Shown one piece after another: positions 45,146-53,038 of a stretch of DNA of 64,000 nt (positions within the stretch are counted from its first letter, which is position 1; the number at the start of each line of letters is the position of its first letter). Origin of the DNA: Bacillota bacterium. GTDB lineage: Bacteria > Bacillota > Clostridia > Christensenellales > SZUA-584. The stretch is taken from contig JAEWRI010000044.1 in NCBI GenBank assembly GCA_023460085.1, positions 62,001-126,000 of the forward strand, given 5' to 3'. The notes under the pieces were generated by a model. The model was not told the DNA's origin, searched no databases, and saw only the letters and a program-made list of their open reading frames with translations. A program made the translations under genes and the position numbers.

Positions 45146-46594
45146 TCATTTGTGTTTTTTATCCAGCGGATGCATTTCTTCCGAAGTTTCGGCCGAGTAG
45201 CCTTCTCTGAGAGCACCCGCGTTCACGGCGCGCGGCGCTCCCCGACGGACAAGGCGCAGTGCGGCATACCAGACTGCAAACAGTGCCACCAGCGCGCAGC
45301 CCGCAATCAGCCCGGAGAGCTGCCCTGCGATAAACGGCATGCTCACGATGGCAACGGCCAACAGCACCAGCACCGCGGCAGAGGTGTACGGGAAGCCCCA
45401 CAGCTGGCATTTGCCGTCGGGGGGGCAGCCGTGTTTCCGTCGAAAGCGGATATGCGTCGCCATAATGACCGCATAGGTCAGCAGCAGCGCAAAACCGCCG
45501 GAGCTGATCAGGAAAACATATACGCTGGGCACCATCTGACCTATGCCCAGCGCCGCCAGCATCGCAACGCCCGATGCGAGTATGCCGCGCCGCGGCACAT
45601 CGTGCTTGTCTTTTAGCCAGCGCGGGGCCATGCCTTCGTCCGCCAGAGAGCGCATCATACGCCCCAGGCCAAACATCGCCGCAAGCATGGTGGAAAGTAT
45701 CGCCGATATCAGTATCACGTTCATTGCCGTGCCCGCCCAGCCGATGCCGCTGCCCGACAGCGCCGCGACAAACGGGCTGATGTTTTCACCCAGCGCCGAT
45801 GTGGAAACGAGCGGCAGCAGTACCGCGACGGACAGCACGTACAGCGCGACCAGGCAGAGTACCGTACGCCGGATGGCTTTGGGAATAATGACGTTCTTGG
45901 GCTGTCTGGCCTCCGACGCGGCCAGCCCGATTACCTCAAACCCAGCGTAGGTAAACATGACGATAAGCAGGCTGCCCGCCAGCCCCGCCATACCGCTTGG
46001 CAGGAAGGGCTCTGTGGCGACAGCGCCTGCGCCCACCGCCGTGCTGCCCGGAAACGCCCCCGCAATCAACAGCACCGCCACGACGATGAACGCGACGATG
46101 GCGAACAGCTTCACCGCGGCAAGGCCGCTCTCCAGCTTGCTCAGCTTATCCGCGCCCAGCAGGTTGAGCAGCGTGACACCCGCGATGATGGCCGCCCCCG
46201 TCAGCGGCAGCGACAGCCCCGGTATCCAGTGCTGCAGCAGTATGGACACCGCCGTCGCTTCGCTGCTCATGGCAAGCGCCATGCCCGTCCAGTACACCCA
46301 GCCCACGACGAAACCCATGCCCGGCCCAAACGCCTGCGCCGCAAACGCTCGAAACGACCCGACTTCCGGGCTTGCCACCGTCATCTCGGAAAGCGCGAAC
46401 AGTATGAAGTACACCATCACGCCGCCCAATATAAAGCCTATCAGTATCGCGGGCCCCGCGGCGTTAATGGCGACCGATGAGCCCAGAAAATACGATCCCC
46501 CGATGACCGTGCCCAGCGCCAACATCACAAGCTGCCATACCGACAACCCTTTTTCCTTCTTCAAGTCGTTCTTCATCCCCTTTATTTTCATCAT
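45146..46594 (-). CDS. APC-family amino-acid permease
   Basis: A 482-residue transporter with about twelve membrane helices. It begins with the APC core signature LVMLALGTVIGGSYFLGSS in the first helix and has the ALSEMTVASPEVGSF loop, as in amino acid/polyamine/organocation carriers. The C-terminal ~45 residues are hydrophilic and cytosolic. Substrate cannot be told. It seems to be transcribed alone, and no transport partner gene is adjacent. ATG codons at 46594 and 46591 are both possible; GGAAAATAGCA precedes the first. Confidence 0.9.
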   Translation of the reverse strand: MMKIKGMKNDLKKEKGLSVWQLVMLALGTVIGGSYFLGSSVAINAAGPAILIGFILGGVMVYFILFALSEMTVASPEVGSFRAFAAQAFGPGMGFVVGWVYWTGMALAMSSEATAVSILLQHWIPGLSLPLTGAAIIAGVTLLNLLGADKLSKLESGLAAVKLFAIVAFIVVAVLLIAGAFPGSTAVGAGAVATEPFLPSGMAGLAGSLLIVMFTYAGFEVIGLAASEARQPKNVIIPKAIRRTVLCLVALYVLSVAVLLPLVSTSALGENISPFVAALSGSGIGWAGTAMNVILISAILSTMLAAMFGLGRMMRSLADEGMAPRWLKDKHDVPRRGILASGVAMLAALGIGQMVPSVYVFLISSGGFALLLTYAVIMATHIRFRRKHGCPPDGKCQLWGFPYTSAAVLVLLAVAIVSMPFIAGQLSGLIAGCALVALFAVWYAALRLVRRGAPRAVNAGALREGYSAETSEEMHPLDKKHK

Positions 46595-46641
46595 TGCTAT
46601 TTTCCCGTGAAGCCGGATAAATTACTCACCGGGCGCTTTGG

Positions 46642-46670
46642 TTGAATAATCCGGCGCGATACGATATGAT
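46642..46670 (+). promoter_or_regulatory. Promoter of the zinc-ribbon protein gene
   Basis: TTGAAT, 17 bases, TATGAT, ending 28 bases before the ATG at 46699. Confidence 0.6.
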
Positions 46671-46698
46671 TACTATCATCCATTTAACCGGAGGCAGC

Positions 46699-47094
46699 AT
46701 GAAGAGTGTAAAACCGGGTCGCGGCCCGTCAATGATGGGCGGCATCGCCTCAATAGGTGCGGTGGTATTCGGAATCCTGTGGACCATACTGGCGGCGTCC
46801 ATGGGCGGAGGCTTTTTTGCGCTGTTTGGCGTGGTCTTCATCGTCATTGGCATCGCGCAGGCTGTCTACCAGTTCAAGAACGCCACCAGCAGAAACCGCT
46901 ATTCCGCGTTCGATATTACCGACGGAAACGAAGAACCCGATCCGCTGAACGAGCGTTTCGGCAGCGCTCAGACGAACGATACCGAAAATGCGGACAATGC
47001 TCCGGATGGCAACGCCAACTTCTGCCCGTATTGCGGCGCGAAGCTTCAGGCGGGCTACCGCTTTTGCAAGCATTGCGGTAAACCCATCGACTAA
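46699..47094 (+). CDS. Small membrane protein with C-terminal zinc ribbon
   Basis: A 131-residue protein with about two membrane helices close together (about 12-30 and 35-55), a polar acidic linker and a C-terminal four-Cys zinc ribbon: FCPYCGAKL and FCKHCGKPID. This ribbon type occurs in many small Firmicute membrane proteins of unknown function. GGAGG stands 5 bases before the ATG at 46699, so the longer frame from 46642, which covers the promoter, is not used. It is divergent from the permease. Confidence 0.8.
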   Translation: MKSVKPGRGPSMMGGIASIGAVVFGILWTILAASMGGGFFALFGVVFIVIGIAQAVYQFKNATSRNRYSAFDITDGNEEPDPLNERFGSAQTNDTENADNAPDGNANFCPYCGAKLQAGYRFCKHCGKPID

Positions 47095-47109
47095 GTTCCG
47101 GGCAACACA

Positions 47110-47139
47110 AAAGCCGCGCGCTTTCGGGCACGCGGCTTT
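47110..47139. terminator. Two-way terminator after the zinc-ribbon gene
   Basis: AAAGCCGCG, 12-base loop, CGCGGCTTT followed by GCTTTTG on the plus strand; the minus strand gene at 47165 ends on the other side. Confidence 0.75.
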
Positions 47140-47164
47140 GCTTTTGTTGAAATTCGAAATGCGA

Positions 47165-47353
47165 TCAGAACATGCCGATGGAGAACAGTTCGCCTTCCTT
47201 GGCCTTGCTGACCGATATGTTCTTTTTCCGGGACACAACGTACCGGTCGGTGGTTTCGTCCAGCACACGGTACTTTACGTTTTTAATGTAGTTCTGTCTT
47301 TCTCGAGGAAAGGACATATCCTGCAAAAACTCAATATATTTTTTCTCTCTCAT
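47165..47353 (-). CDS. Small hypothetical protein
   Basis: A 62-residue basic protein, unrecognised. It has charged residues throughout (REKKYIEFLQDMSF at the start, VVSRKKNISVSKA later), one short hydrophobic end (FSIGMF) and no membrane helix. GAGGAAAC precedes the ATG and a terminator follows the stop, which supports it as a real gene. No function is proposed. Confidence 0.5.
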   Translation of the reverse strand: MREKKYIEFLQDMSFPRERQNYIKNVKYRVLDETTDRYVVSRKKNISVSKAKEGELFSIGMF

Positions 47354-47490
47354 GTTTCCTCACTTGGTTGTTAATAGTTTCATTATATACGATTATTACA
47401 ACGCTGTAAAACACAAATTCAGGAACCGGAATATTCCGGGATCCATTCATGCCGTATACATGGCCTCCCCAAGGGGAAATTGAATATAAC

Positions 47491-47518
47491 AAAAGCCGCG
47501 CCAGAGAATCCGGCGCGG
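47491..47518 (-). terminator. Intrinsic terminator of the gcv operon
   Basis: CCGCGCC pairs with GGCGCGG across a 9-base loop, followed on the minus strand by TTTT, 18 bases after the stop of the acetyltransferase gene. Confidence 0.8.
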
Positions 47519-47535
47519 TCTTATCGATATCCTCG

Positions 47536-48315
47536 TTACACGGTGACACGCCAGGCGGAATATTCCCTTTCGAGACGGTAGCCGAGCTTTTCCGCAAGCG
47601 CAAGAGACGCGCGGTTGACCGCGTCCCAGCCGGGATACAGACCGCGCTCCATGCAGGCCAGTATCAGCCGGGCGGCGCAGGCCGCCGCCAGCCCCTTGCG
47701 CCGGTGCTCCCGCTTCGTGTCGATTTCAATCTCGATGCCGCCGTCGTAAACGGAATAGGAGGACGCACCGCTGACCGGCTCTCCATCCAGCAGCGCCGCG
47801 AAACCCAGCCCGCGCCGCCGGTAATCCCCGAAGTCCGCGAACTGCGAACACCAGTCCTTAGACCACGCTTCCCGGCGCGAACGCACGAACAGCTCCGCAT
47901 CGATGGGAACGACGTTGTACTCCGGCGGGATGTCCTCCGCCAGCGTTTTCAGCCGGCCGGTATCAAACCCGTCCGGCTTGCGCCGCAGCGCAAATCGGGC
48001 GTAGCGCACCGCGCGTGTCCCGAACGCCTCTTCCAGGCGGTTCTGCCAGCCCTCATGCTGCGGTACGACATGCAGCTCCGGCGAGGCATAGCCCTCCGGC
48101 ACGTGCGCCGCCAGCAGACGCGCGCCCACAAATTCGCTGCCCCCCGCAAGAAAACAGAAATCACCCAGCACGATCTGCGCGGCGCGCGGACATGTCGCAT
48201 CGTCCGCCCACGCGCGGCCCATATTCCCTTGCAAACAGGAGCGTATCATCGTGTCGTCCATGCCCTCAAACAGCGGCGCGATGGAAGACATGCGTTTAAC
48301 GTCCACCGGCTCCAT
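47536..48315 (-). CDS. GNAT-type acetyltransferase appended to the gcv operon
   Basis: A 259-residue protein of the GNAT acetyltransferase group. The C-terminal half carries the fold: a strand segment with GIEIEIDTKREHRRKGLAAA, the acetyl-CoA loop RRKGLA with following helix, and a late YPGWDAVNRASLALAEKLGY, the known end of one GNAT family. The N-terminal half is less conserved. It starts 8 bases after the gcvPB stop and has the operon's terminator after it, so it is probably under the same glycine switch. The substrate is unknown. Confidence 0.78.
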   Translation of the reverse strand: MEPVDVKRMSSIAPLFEGMDDTMIRSCLQGNMGRAWADDATCPRAAQIVLGDFCFLAGGSEFVGARLLAAHVPEGYASPELHVVPQHEGWQNRLEEAFGTRAVRYARFALRRKPDGFDTGRLKTLAEDIPPEYNVVPIDAELFVRSRREAWSKDWCSQFADFGDYRRRGLGFAALLDGEPVSGASSYSVYDGGIEIEIDTKREHRRKGLAAACAARLILACMERGLYPGWDAVNRASLALAEKLGYRLEREYSAWRVTV

Positions 48316-48323
48316 GGCTTTCC

Positions 48324-49778
48324 TTACTGCTCCGGCTTATACCGCAGCTTCATGTCGCGCGCGGCCTTGGCTTCGTCCAGCCGCGACACGGGCGTGCCGT
48401 GCGGCGCTTCGTGCAGCACCTGCGGCGTCTGCTCCGCCTCGCGGGCAATCTGCCGCATCGCATCCACGAATTCGTTGAGCGTCTCTCGGCTCTCCGTTTC
48501 GGTAGGCTCTATCATCAGCGCCTCGCTGACGATCAGCGGGAAGTACACCGTCGGCGGATGCACGCCGAAGTCGATAAGCCTCTTGGCGACGTCCAGCGTG
48601 GACGCACCCTGCTCCTTCTGCCGCTGACCGGAAAACACCACCTCGTGCATACACGCGCGGTCATATGGCAGCGCATAGTCGCTCTTCAGCTTCTCCTTCA
48701 GATAGTTGGCGTTCAGCACCGCCGCCTCGGACACCTGCCGCAGGCCCTCCGGCCCCATCGTGCGGATGTAGGCGTAAGCGCGTGCCACCACGCCGAAGTT
48801 GCCCCAGAACGACTGTACCCTCCCAATGGACAGCGGCCTGTCGCCGTCCAGCACATAAGCGTCGCCGCGCTTTTCCACCACGGGCTTCGGCAGGAACGGC
48901 ACGAGGCTTTCCTTCACGCCCACCGGGCCCGCGCCCGGGCCGCCGCCGCCGTGGGGCGTGGCAAACGTTTTGTGCAGGTTGAGGTGCACCACGTCGAAGC
49001 CCATATCCCCCGGACGCGTCACGCCGAGTATGGCATTGGCGTTCGCGCCGTCGTAATAGAGCAGCCCGCCCGCGCCGTGAATGATTTCCGCAATCTTCAG
49101 AATGTCTTCCTCAAACAGCCCGAGCGTGTTGGGATTGGTCAGCATCAGCCCCGCGATGTCATCGCTCATCAGCGCTTGCAGTGCCGCCGTGTCGACGAGG
49201 CCGCGCGCGTCGGATTTCACCTCTACCACGTCGAAGCCTGCCGCCGCCGCGGACGCCGGGTTGGTGCCGTGCGCGGAATCCGGCACGACGATTTTCGTGC
49301 GTTTGGCGTCGCCGCGGTGCTCGTGGTACGCCTTGAGGATCATGAGGCCGGTGAGCTCGCCGTGCGCGCCCGCCGCGGGCTGCAGCGATACGCGCGCCAT
49401 GCCGGTGATCTCGGACAGCATCGCGTCCATCTCCCAGAGCAGCTGCAGGCTGCCCTGCGACGCCTTCTCCGGCTGGAGCGGGTGCGCCTGCGCGAACCCC
49501 GCAAGCCGCGCCATGTCCTCGTCAATTTTGGGGTTGTACTTCATCGTGCACGAGCCCAGCGGATAGAAGCCCGCGTCCACGCCGTGGTTGCGCATGGAAA
49601 GCTGTGTGAAGTGGCGCACGAGCTCCACCTCGCTCACCTCGGGCAGCGGCGGCGCTTCGCCGCACAGCTCCGCGGGGATGGCCTCTGCCGCCTTCGGCAC
49701 ATCGCATTCGGGCAGAGAATACGCCGTCCGTCCCGTACGGCTGGTTTCAAAAATAAGCGGCTGGCGTTTTGCAATCAT
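48324..49778 (-). CDS. gcvPB: Glycine dehydrogenase (decarboxylating) subunit 2
   Basis: C-terminal half of the P protein, which decarboxylates glycine with pyridoxal phosphate and hands the aminomethyl group to GcvH. The 484-residue protein carries the PLP lysine in VHLNLHKTFATPHGGGG and the segment GSCTMKYNPK near residue 80. The ATG at 49778 overlaps the gcvPA stop by four bases (ATGA), so the two subunits are translated together; upstream codons in gcvPA are excluded. Confidence 0.96.
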   Translation of the reverse strand: MIAKRQPLIFETSRTGRTAYSLPECDVPKAAEAIPAELCGEAPPLPEVSEVELVRHFTQLSMRNHGVDAGFYPLGSCTMKYNPKIDEDMARLAGFAQAHPLQPEKASQGSLQLLWEMDAMLSEITGMARVSLQPAAGAHGELTGLMILKAYHEHRGDAKRTKIVVPDSAHGTNPASAAAAGFDVVEVKSDARGLVDTAALQALMSDDIAGLMLTNPNTLGLFEEDILKIAEIIHGAGGLLYYDGANANAILGVTRPGDMGFDVVHLNLHKTFATPHGGGGPGAGPVGVKESLVPFLPKPVVEKRGDAYVLDGDRPLSIGRVQSFWGNFGVVARAYAYIRTMGPEGLRQVSEAAVLNANYLKEKLKSDYALPYDRACMHEVVFSGQRQKEQGASTLDVAKRLIDFGVHPPTVYFPLIVSEALMIEPTETESRETLNEFVDAMRQIAREAEQTPQVLHEAPHGTPVSRLDEAKAARDMKLRYKPEQ

Positions 49779-51109
49779 TTCGCCACCTCCTGCGCAAGCG
49801 CGTCGATTTCGGCCTTGGTGCGCTTCTCCGTCACCGCGACGAGCCACACACCCGAAAGCTCCGGGTAATCCCGGCCGAGGTCGTACCCGCCGAGTATGCC
49901 GCGCTCCAGCAGCTTCGCGTTCAATTCCGCCACATTCCCTTTGTACCCCAGCGCAAACTCGCGGAAGAACGGCGCATCGAAGACCGGTTCGAATTTGCCC
50001 GTACGCAGCAGTGCTTCGTACGCGTAGCGGGATTTAGAAACACACTGCTCCGCAACCTCTCGCAGGCCCTGCCGCCCCATCGCCGTGAGGTAGATGGTCG
50101 CGGCCAGCGCGCAGAGCGCCTCGTTGGAGCAGATATTGGACGTGGCCTTCTCGCGGCGAATGTGCTGCTCGCGCGCCTGTATGGTCAGCACGAAGCCGCG
50201 CCTGCCTTCCCTGTCCACCGTCTCGCCCACGATGCGGCCGGGCATCTTGCGCAGCCACTTCTCCTTTGCGGCGAAGTACCCAAGGTACGGCCCGCCGTAG
50301 CTCAGCGCATTGCCCAGCGGCTGGCCTTCGCCCACCGCGATGTCCGCGCCCAGTACGCCCGGCGAAGCCAGCAGCCCCAGCGATATGGGATCGCATGACG
50401 CAATGAGCGCCGCCTTGTGCGCGTGCGCCGCTTCGGCAACTGTCTGGATGTCCTCGATTACACCGAAGAAATTGGGCGACTGCACGATGACGGCGGCGGT
50501 ATTGTCCGACAGCTTGCTTTCCAGATCGGCCATGTCCACGCGCCCATTCCGATAGGCGATTGTCTTTACTTTAATACCGCGGAAGTGCGCGTAGGTGTTC
50601 AGCACAGCGCGGCTCTGCGGCGCGGTGCTGTCCGCAACGAGTACCTCGTCGCGTCCGGCGGCGCGGCACGCCATCATCGCGGCCTCGGCCAGCGCCGAAG
50701 CGCCGTCGTACATGGAGGCGTTGGCGACGTCCATTCCGGTCAGCGTGCAGATCATGGACTGAAACTCGAAAATGGCCTGCAGCGTCCCCTGGCTGATCTC
50801 CGGCTGATAGGGCGTGTAAGCCGTGTAGAACTCCTGCCGCAGCAGCATATGCGAGACCACGCTCGGAATGAAGTGGTCGTACGCGCCCGCACCGAGAAAG
50901 CAGACCGCATCCTCACAGTTCGTGTTGCGCGCCGCCATGCGCTTCATGTGCGACGCAAGCTCCGGCTCGCTCATGGCAGCGGGTAAATCGAGGGGGCGCT
51001 TCAGCCGCACGTCCTCCGGCACCATCGCAAAAAGCGCGTCTGCGCCGTCCATCCCGATCTCGCGCAGCATGTCTGCCTGCTGCCCGGGCGTATTGGGAAT
51101 GTACCTCAT
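49775..51109 (-). CDS. gcvPA: Glycine dehydrogenase (decarboxylating) subunit 1
   Basis: N-terminal half of the P protein, in the split form of many Firmicutes. The 444-residue protein has CFLGAGAYDHFIPSVV, TPYQPEISQGTLQAIFEFQ and ANASMYDGASALAEA, all typical of the subunit. It overlaps gcvH by 4 bases. It lacks the catalytic lysine, which is on gcvPB, as expected. Confidence 0.96.
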   Translation of the reverse strand: MRYIPNTPGQQADMLREIGMDGADALFAMVPEDVRLKRPLDLPAAMSEPELASHMKRMAARNTNCEDAVCFLGAGAYDHFIPSVVSHMLLRQEFYTAYTPYQPEISQGTLQAIFEFQSMICTLTGMDVANASMYDGASALAEAAMMACRAAGRDEVLVADSTAPQSRAVLNTYAHFRGIKVKTIAYRNGRVDMADLESKLSDNTAAVIVQSPNFFGVIEDIQTVAEAAHAHKAALIASCDPISLGLLASPGVLGADIAVGEGQPLGNALSYGGPYLGYFAAKEKWLRKMPGRIVGETVDREGRRGFVLTIQAREQHIRREKATSNICSNEALCALAATIYLTAMGRQGLREVAEQCVSKSRYAYEALLRTGKFEPVFDAPFFREFALGYKGNVAELNAKLLERGILGGYDLGRDYPELSGVWLVAVTEKRTKAEIDALAQEVAK

Positions 51110-51489
51110 TCCAGTCCCTCGCAGAACTTGCGATACGCCGCCGCGTCCATCAGCCCTTCCAGCGAAGACGCATCCGTTACGTCCAGTACGGCCAGCCAGT
51201 TCTCGTAGGGCGCGCCGTTGATCTTCTCCGGATGATCGACCAGCGCCTCGTTGACCTCCGCCACCGTGCCCGCAACCGCCGTGTATACATCCGACGCCGC
51301 CTTGATGGACTCTACGACGCAGAGGATGTCGCCCACTTCCAACTCCGTGCCCACCTCGGGCAGCTCCACATAGACGACCTCCCCCAGGTGCTGCTGCGCG
51401 TGATCGGTGATACCGATATAAGCTTTGCTTCCCTCCGCCTTAATCCACTCGTGGTCCTCCGTGTACAACAGTCCGTCGATGATTTCCAT
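51106..51489 (-). CDS. gcvH: Glycine cleavage H protein
   Basis: Lipoyl carrier that shuttles the aminomethyl group between P, T and L proteins. The 127-residue protein has LYTEDHEWIKAEG at the start and the lipoyl Lys in VVESIKAASDVYTAV (near 63). The L protein and lipoylation enzymes are not in the window. Confidence 0.96.
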   Translation of the reverse strand: MEIIDGLLYTEDHEWIKAEGSKAYIGITDHAQQHLGEVVYVELPEVGTELEVGDILCVVESIKAASDVYTAVAGTVAEVNEALVDHPEKINGAPYENWLAVLDVTDASSLEGLMDAAAYRKFCEGLE

Positions 51490-51544
51490 GATTGTTACCG
51501 CGCGGCAAACTGCCGTCCGCCGCTCCCTTTCTTTCGTGTTCTAA

Positions 51545-52648
51545 TTATTTTGAAGTGTTTTTATATTTCTTGGAGTAAAACGGCAGCGGTACGATACGCG
51601 CCTCCACCGGCTTGTCGCGGATAATAATTTCCAGCGTTCCGCCCTCCGCCGCGCTGTCCGCTTCGATGAGCGCGAGGCCAAGGTTCTTCTTCAACGTGGG
51701 CGAAAAGCTGCCCGTCGTCACGAAGCCCACGGGGCGTCCGTCCTTTGCAACCCCATAGTGGCTGCGCGGTATGCCGCGCCCCACCATCTCGAAACCGACC
51801 AGCCTGCGCGCAAGGCCTGCTTCCGCCTGCGTTTTCAGCGCATCCAGACCAATGAAGTCTGCCTTATCCAGCTTCACGAAGCGATTAAGGCCCGCCTCGA
51901 GCGGCGAAATCTCCGCCGATATTTCCTGCCCGTAGAGCGGCAGCGCCGCCTCGAAGCGCAGTGTGTCGCGCGCGCCAAGGCCGCACGGCAGCAGACCGTC
52001 CGCACTGCCCGCGTCCAGCAGCGCCCGCCACAGCGCCGGGGCGTCCTGTGCGGCGGTGTACAGCTCGAAGCCGTCCTCGCCGGTATAGCCGCTGCGCGAC
52101 ACCAGCGCGTTCACGCCCGCCACGCGTATATTCGGCACGAAGCGGAAGAAACGAAGGCTCTCCAACGGGTAATCGGTGAGCCTTTGCAGTATGGCCTGTG
52201 CCTTCGGCCCCTGCAACGCCAGCTGCGCCCACCGGTCCGAAACGTTCTCCGCCTCAACCCCTTCCGGAAGGTGCTCGCGTATCCACGCGTAGTCCTTGTC
52301 GGTGTTGGCCGCGTTGACAACCAGCAGAAAATCCTCCGCGCCCAGCCGGCAGACGATCAGGTCGTCCACCACACCGCCGTCCGGATAGCACATCGGAGAA
52401 TATACCGCCTGACCGTCCGCCGCTTTGGAGATGTCGTTGGTCACCAGGCGCTGTATGAAGTCCAGCGCGCCGCTGCCCTTGACAGTCACCTCGCCCATAT
52501 GCGATACGTCGAACAGCCCCGCCGCGCCGCGCACGGCTTCGTGCTCCTCTATGATGCCTGAATACTGTACCGGCAGCGCCCAGCCGCCGAAATCGATGAT
52601 GCGTCCGCCAAGAGCGGTGTGCTGGTCAAAGAGCGGAGTATGTTTCAT
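51545..52648 (-). CDS. gcvT: Aminomethyltransferase GcvT (T protein)
   Basis: Transfers the methylene group from GcvH to tetrahydrofolate and releases ammonia. The 367-residue protein has LFDQHTALGGRIIDFGGWALP at the start, the YTGEDGFELYT segment, and GLGARDTLRFEAALPLYGQE. First gene of the gcv operon, behind the riboswitch. AAAGG lies 9 bases before the ATG. Confidence 0.96.
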   Translation of the reverse strand: MKHTPLFDQHTALGGRIIDFGGWALPVQYSGIIEEHEAVRGAAGLFDVSHMGEVTVKGSGALDFIQRLVTNDISKAADGQAVYSPMCYPDGGVVDDLIVCRLGAEDFLLVVNAANTDKDYAWIREHLPEGVEAENVSDRWAQLALQGPKAQAILQRLTDYPLESLRFFRFVPNIRVAGVNALVSRSGYTGEDGFELYTAAQDAPALWRALLDAGSADGLLPCGLGARDTLRFEAALPLYGQEISAEISPLEAGLNRFVKLDKADFIGLDALKTQAEAGLARRLVGFEMVGRGIPRSHYGVAKDGRPVGFVTTGSFSPTLKKNLGLALIEADSAAEGGTLEIIIRDKPVEARIVPLPFYSKKYKNTSK

Positions 52649-52676
52649 AGGTTACGCCTTTCGTCCCTCGTTAAAT

Positions 52677-52720
52677 AAAAAACAGAGGGATACAACAAAA
52701 AAATTGTCGCATTCCTCTGT
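52677..52720 (-). terminator. Riboswitch-controlled terminator
   Basis: Minus strand ACAGAGG pairs with CCTCTGT, followed by TTTTTT. The 5' arm is the same CAGAG that closes the second aptamer, so the two structures exclude each other. Confidence 0.85.
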
Positions 52721-52878
52721 ATTCTGACCTGAGAGATTCCGGAGTAAACCCGTTGCTCCTTCGGTGCCATATGGCTTTCCAGAGTGCTGTCGGGATACAG
52801 TCCGTTTACCTGAAAGTTTCACCCCGGGTTGACGCCCCTTGGCTTACATCTTCGGTGCTTTGCAGCTCTCCCATATCC
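52715..52878 (-). ncRNA. Tandem glycine riboswitch
   Basis: Two aptamers in a row on the minus strand. Aptamer I (52793-52878) is closed by GGATA and TATCC and contains GGGAGAG, CACCGAAG and AAACTTTCAGGT. Aptamer II (52715-52784) is closed by CTCTG and CAGAG and contains CACCGAAGGAGCAA and AATCTCTCAGG. These are the conserved blocks of the gcvT RNA element. The second closing arm is also the terminator arm, so glycine binding should keep the terminator open and switch gcv on. Confidence 0.93.
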
Positions 52879-52908
52879 GTCATTCAGCGTATTCTCTTTT
52901 GACGATTC

Positions 52909-52938
52909 ATTATATCGGCATCGCTTTACCCTTGTCAA
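52909..52938 (-). promoter_or_regulatory. Promoter of the gcv operon
   Basis: Minus strand TTGACA (52933-52938), 18 bases, TATAAT (52909-52914), ending about 30 bases before the first aptamer. Both boxes are perfect. Confidence 0.8.
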
Positions 52939-52975
52939 TTGTCTTTTCACGCTTATACGCACCCGCCGCGAAGGC

Positions 52976-53004
52976 TTGACACACGGTTGCACACTGATGA
53001 TAAT
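52976..53004 (+). promoter_or_regulatory. Promoter of the larA-like gene
   Basis: TTGACA, 17 bases, GATAAT, 34 bases before the ATG; AGGAGG lies between. It runs back to back with the gcv promoter. Confidence 0.75.
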
Positions 53005-53038
53005 GAAAAGGAAATTATGCTTGCGATGAGGAGGCCCT

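Noticed and set aside
52909..52924. GCCGATAT on the minus strand, a perfect sigma-28 type -10.
   Set aside because: No TAAA-like box lies 15 bases upstream, and a consensus TTGACA with TATAAT explains the site better.
52829..53029. A short plus-strand frame of 66 codons.
   Set aside because: It lies over the complement of the riboswitch and the gcv promoter, with a composition unlike coding sequence.
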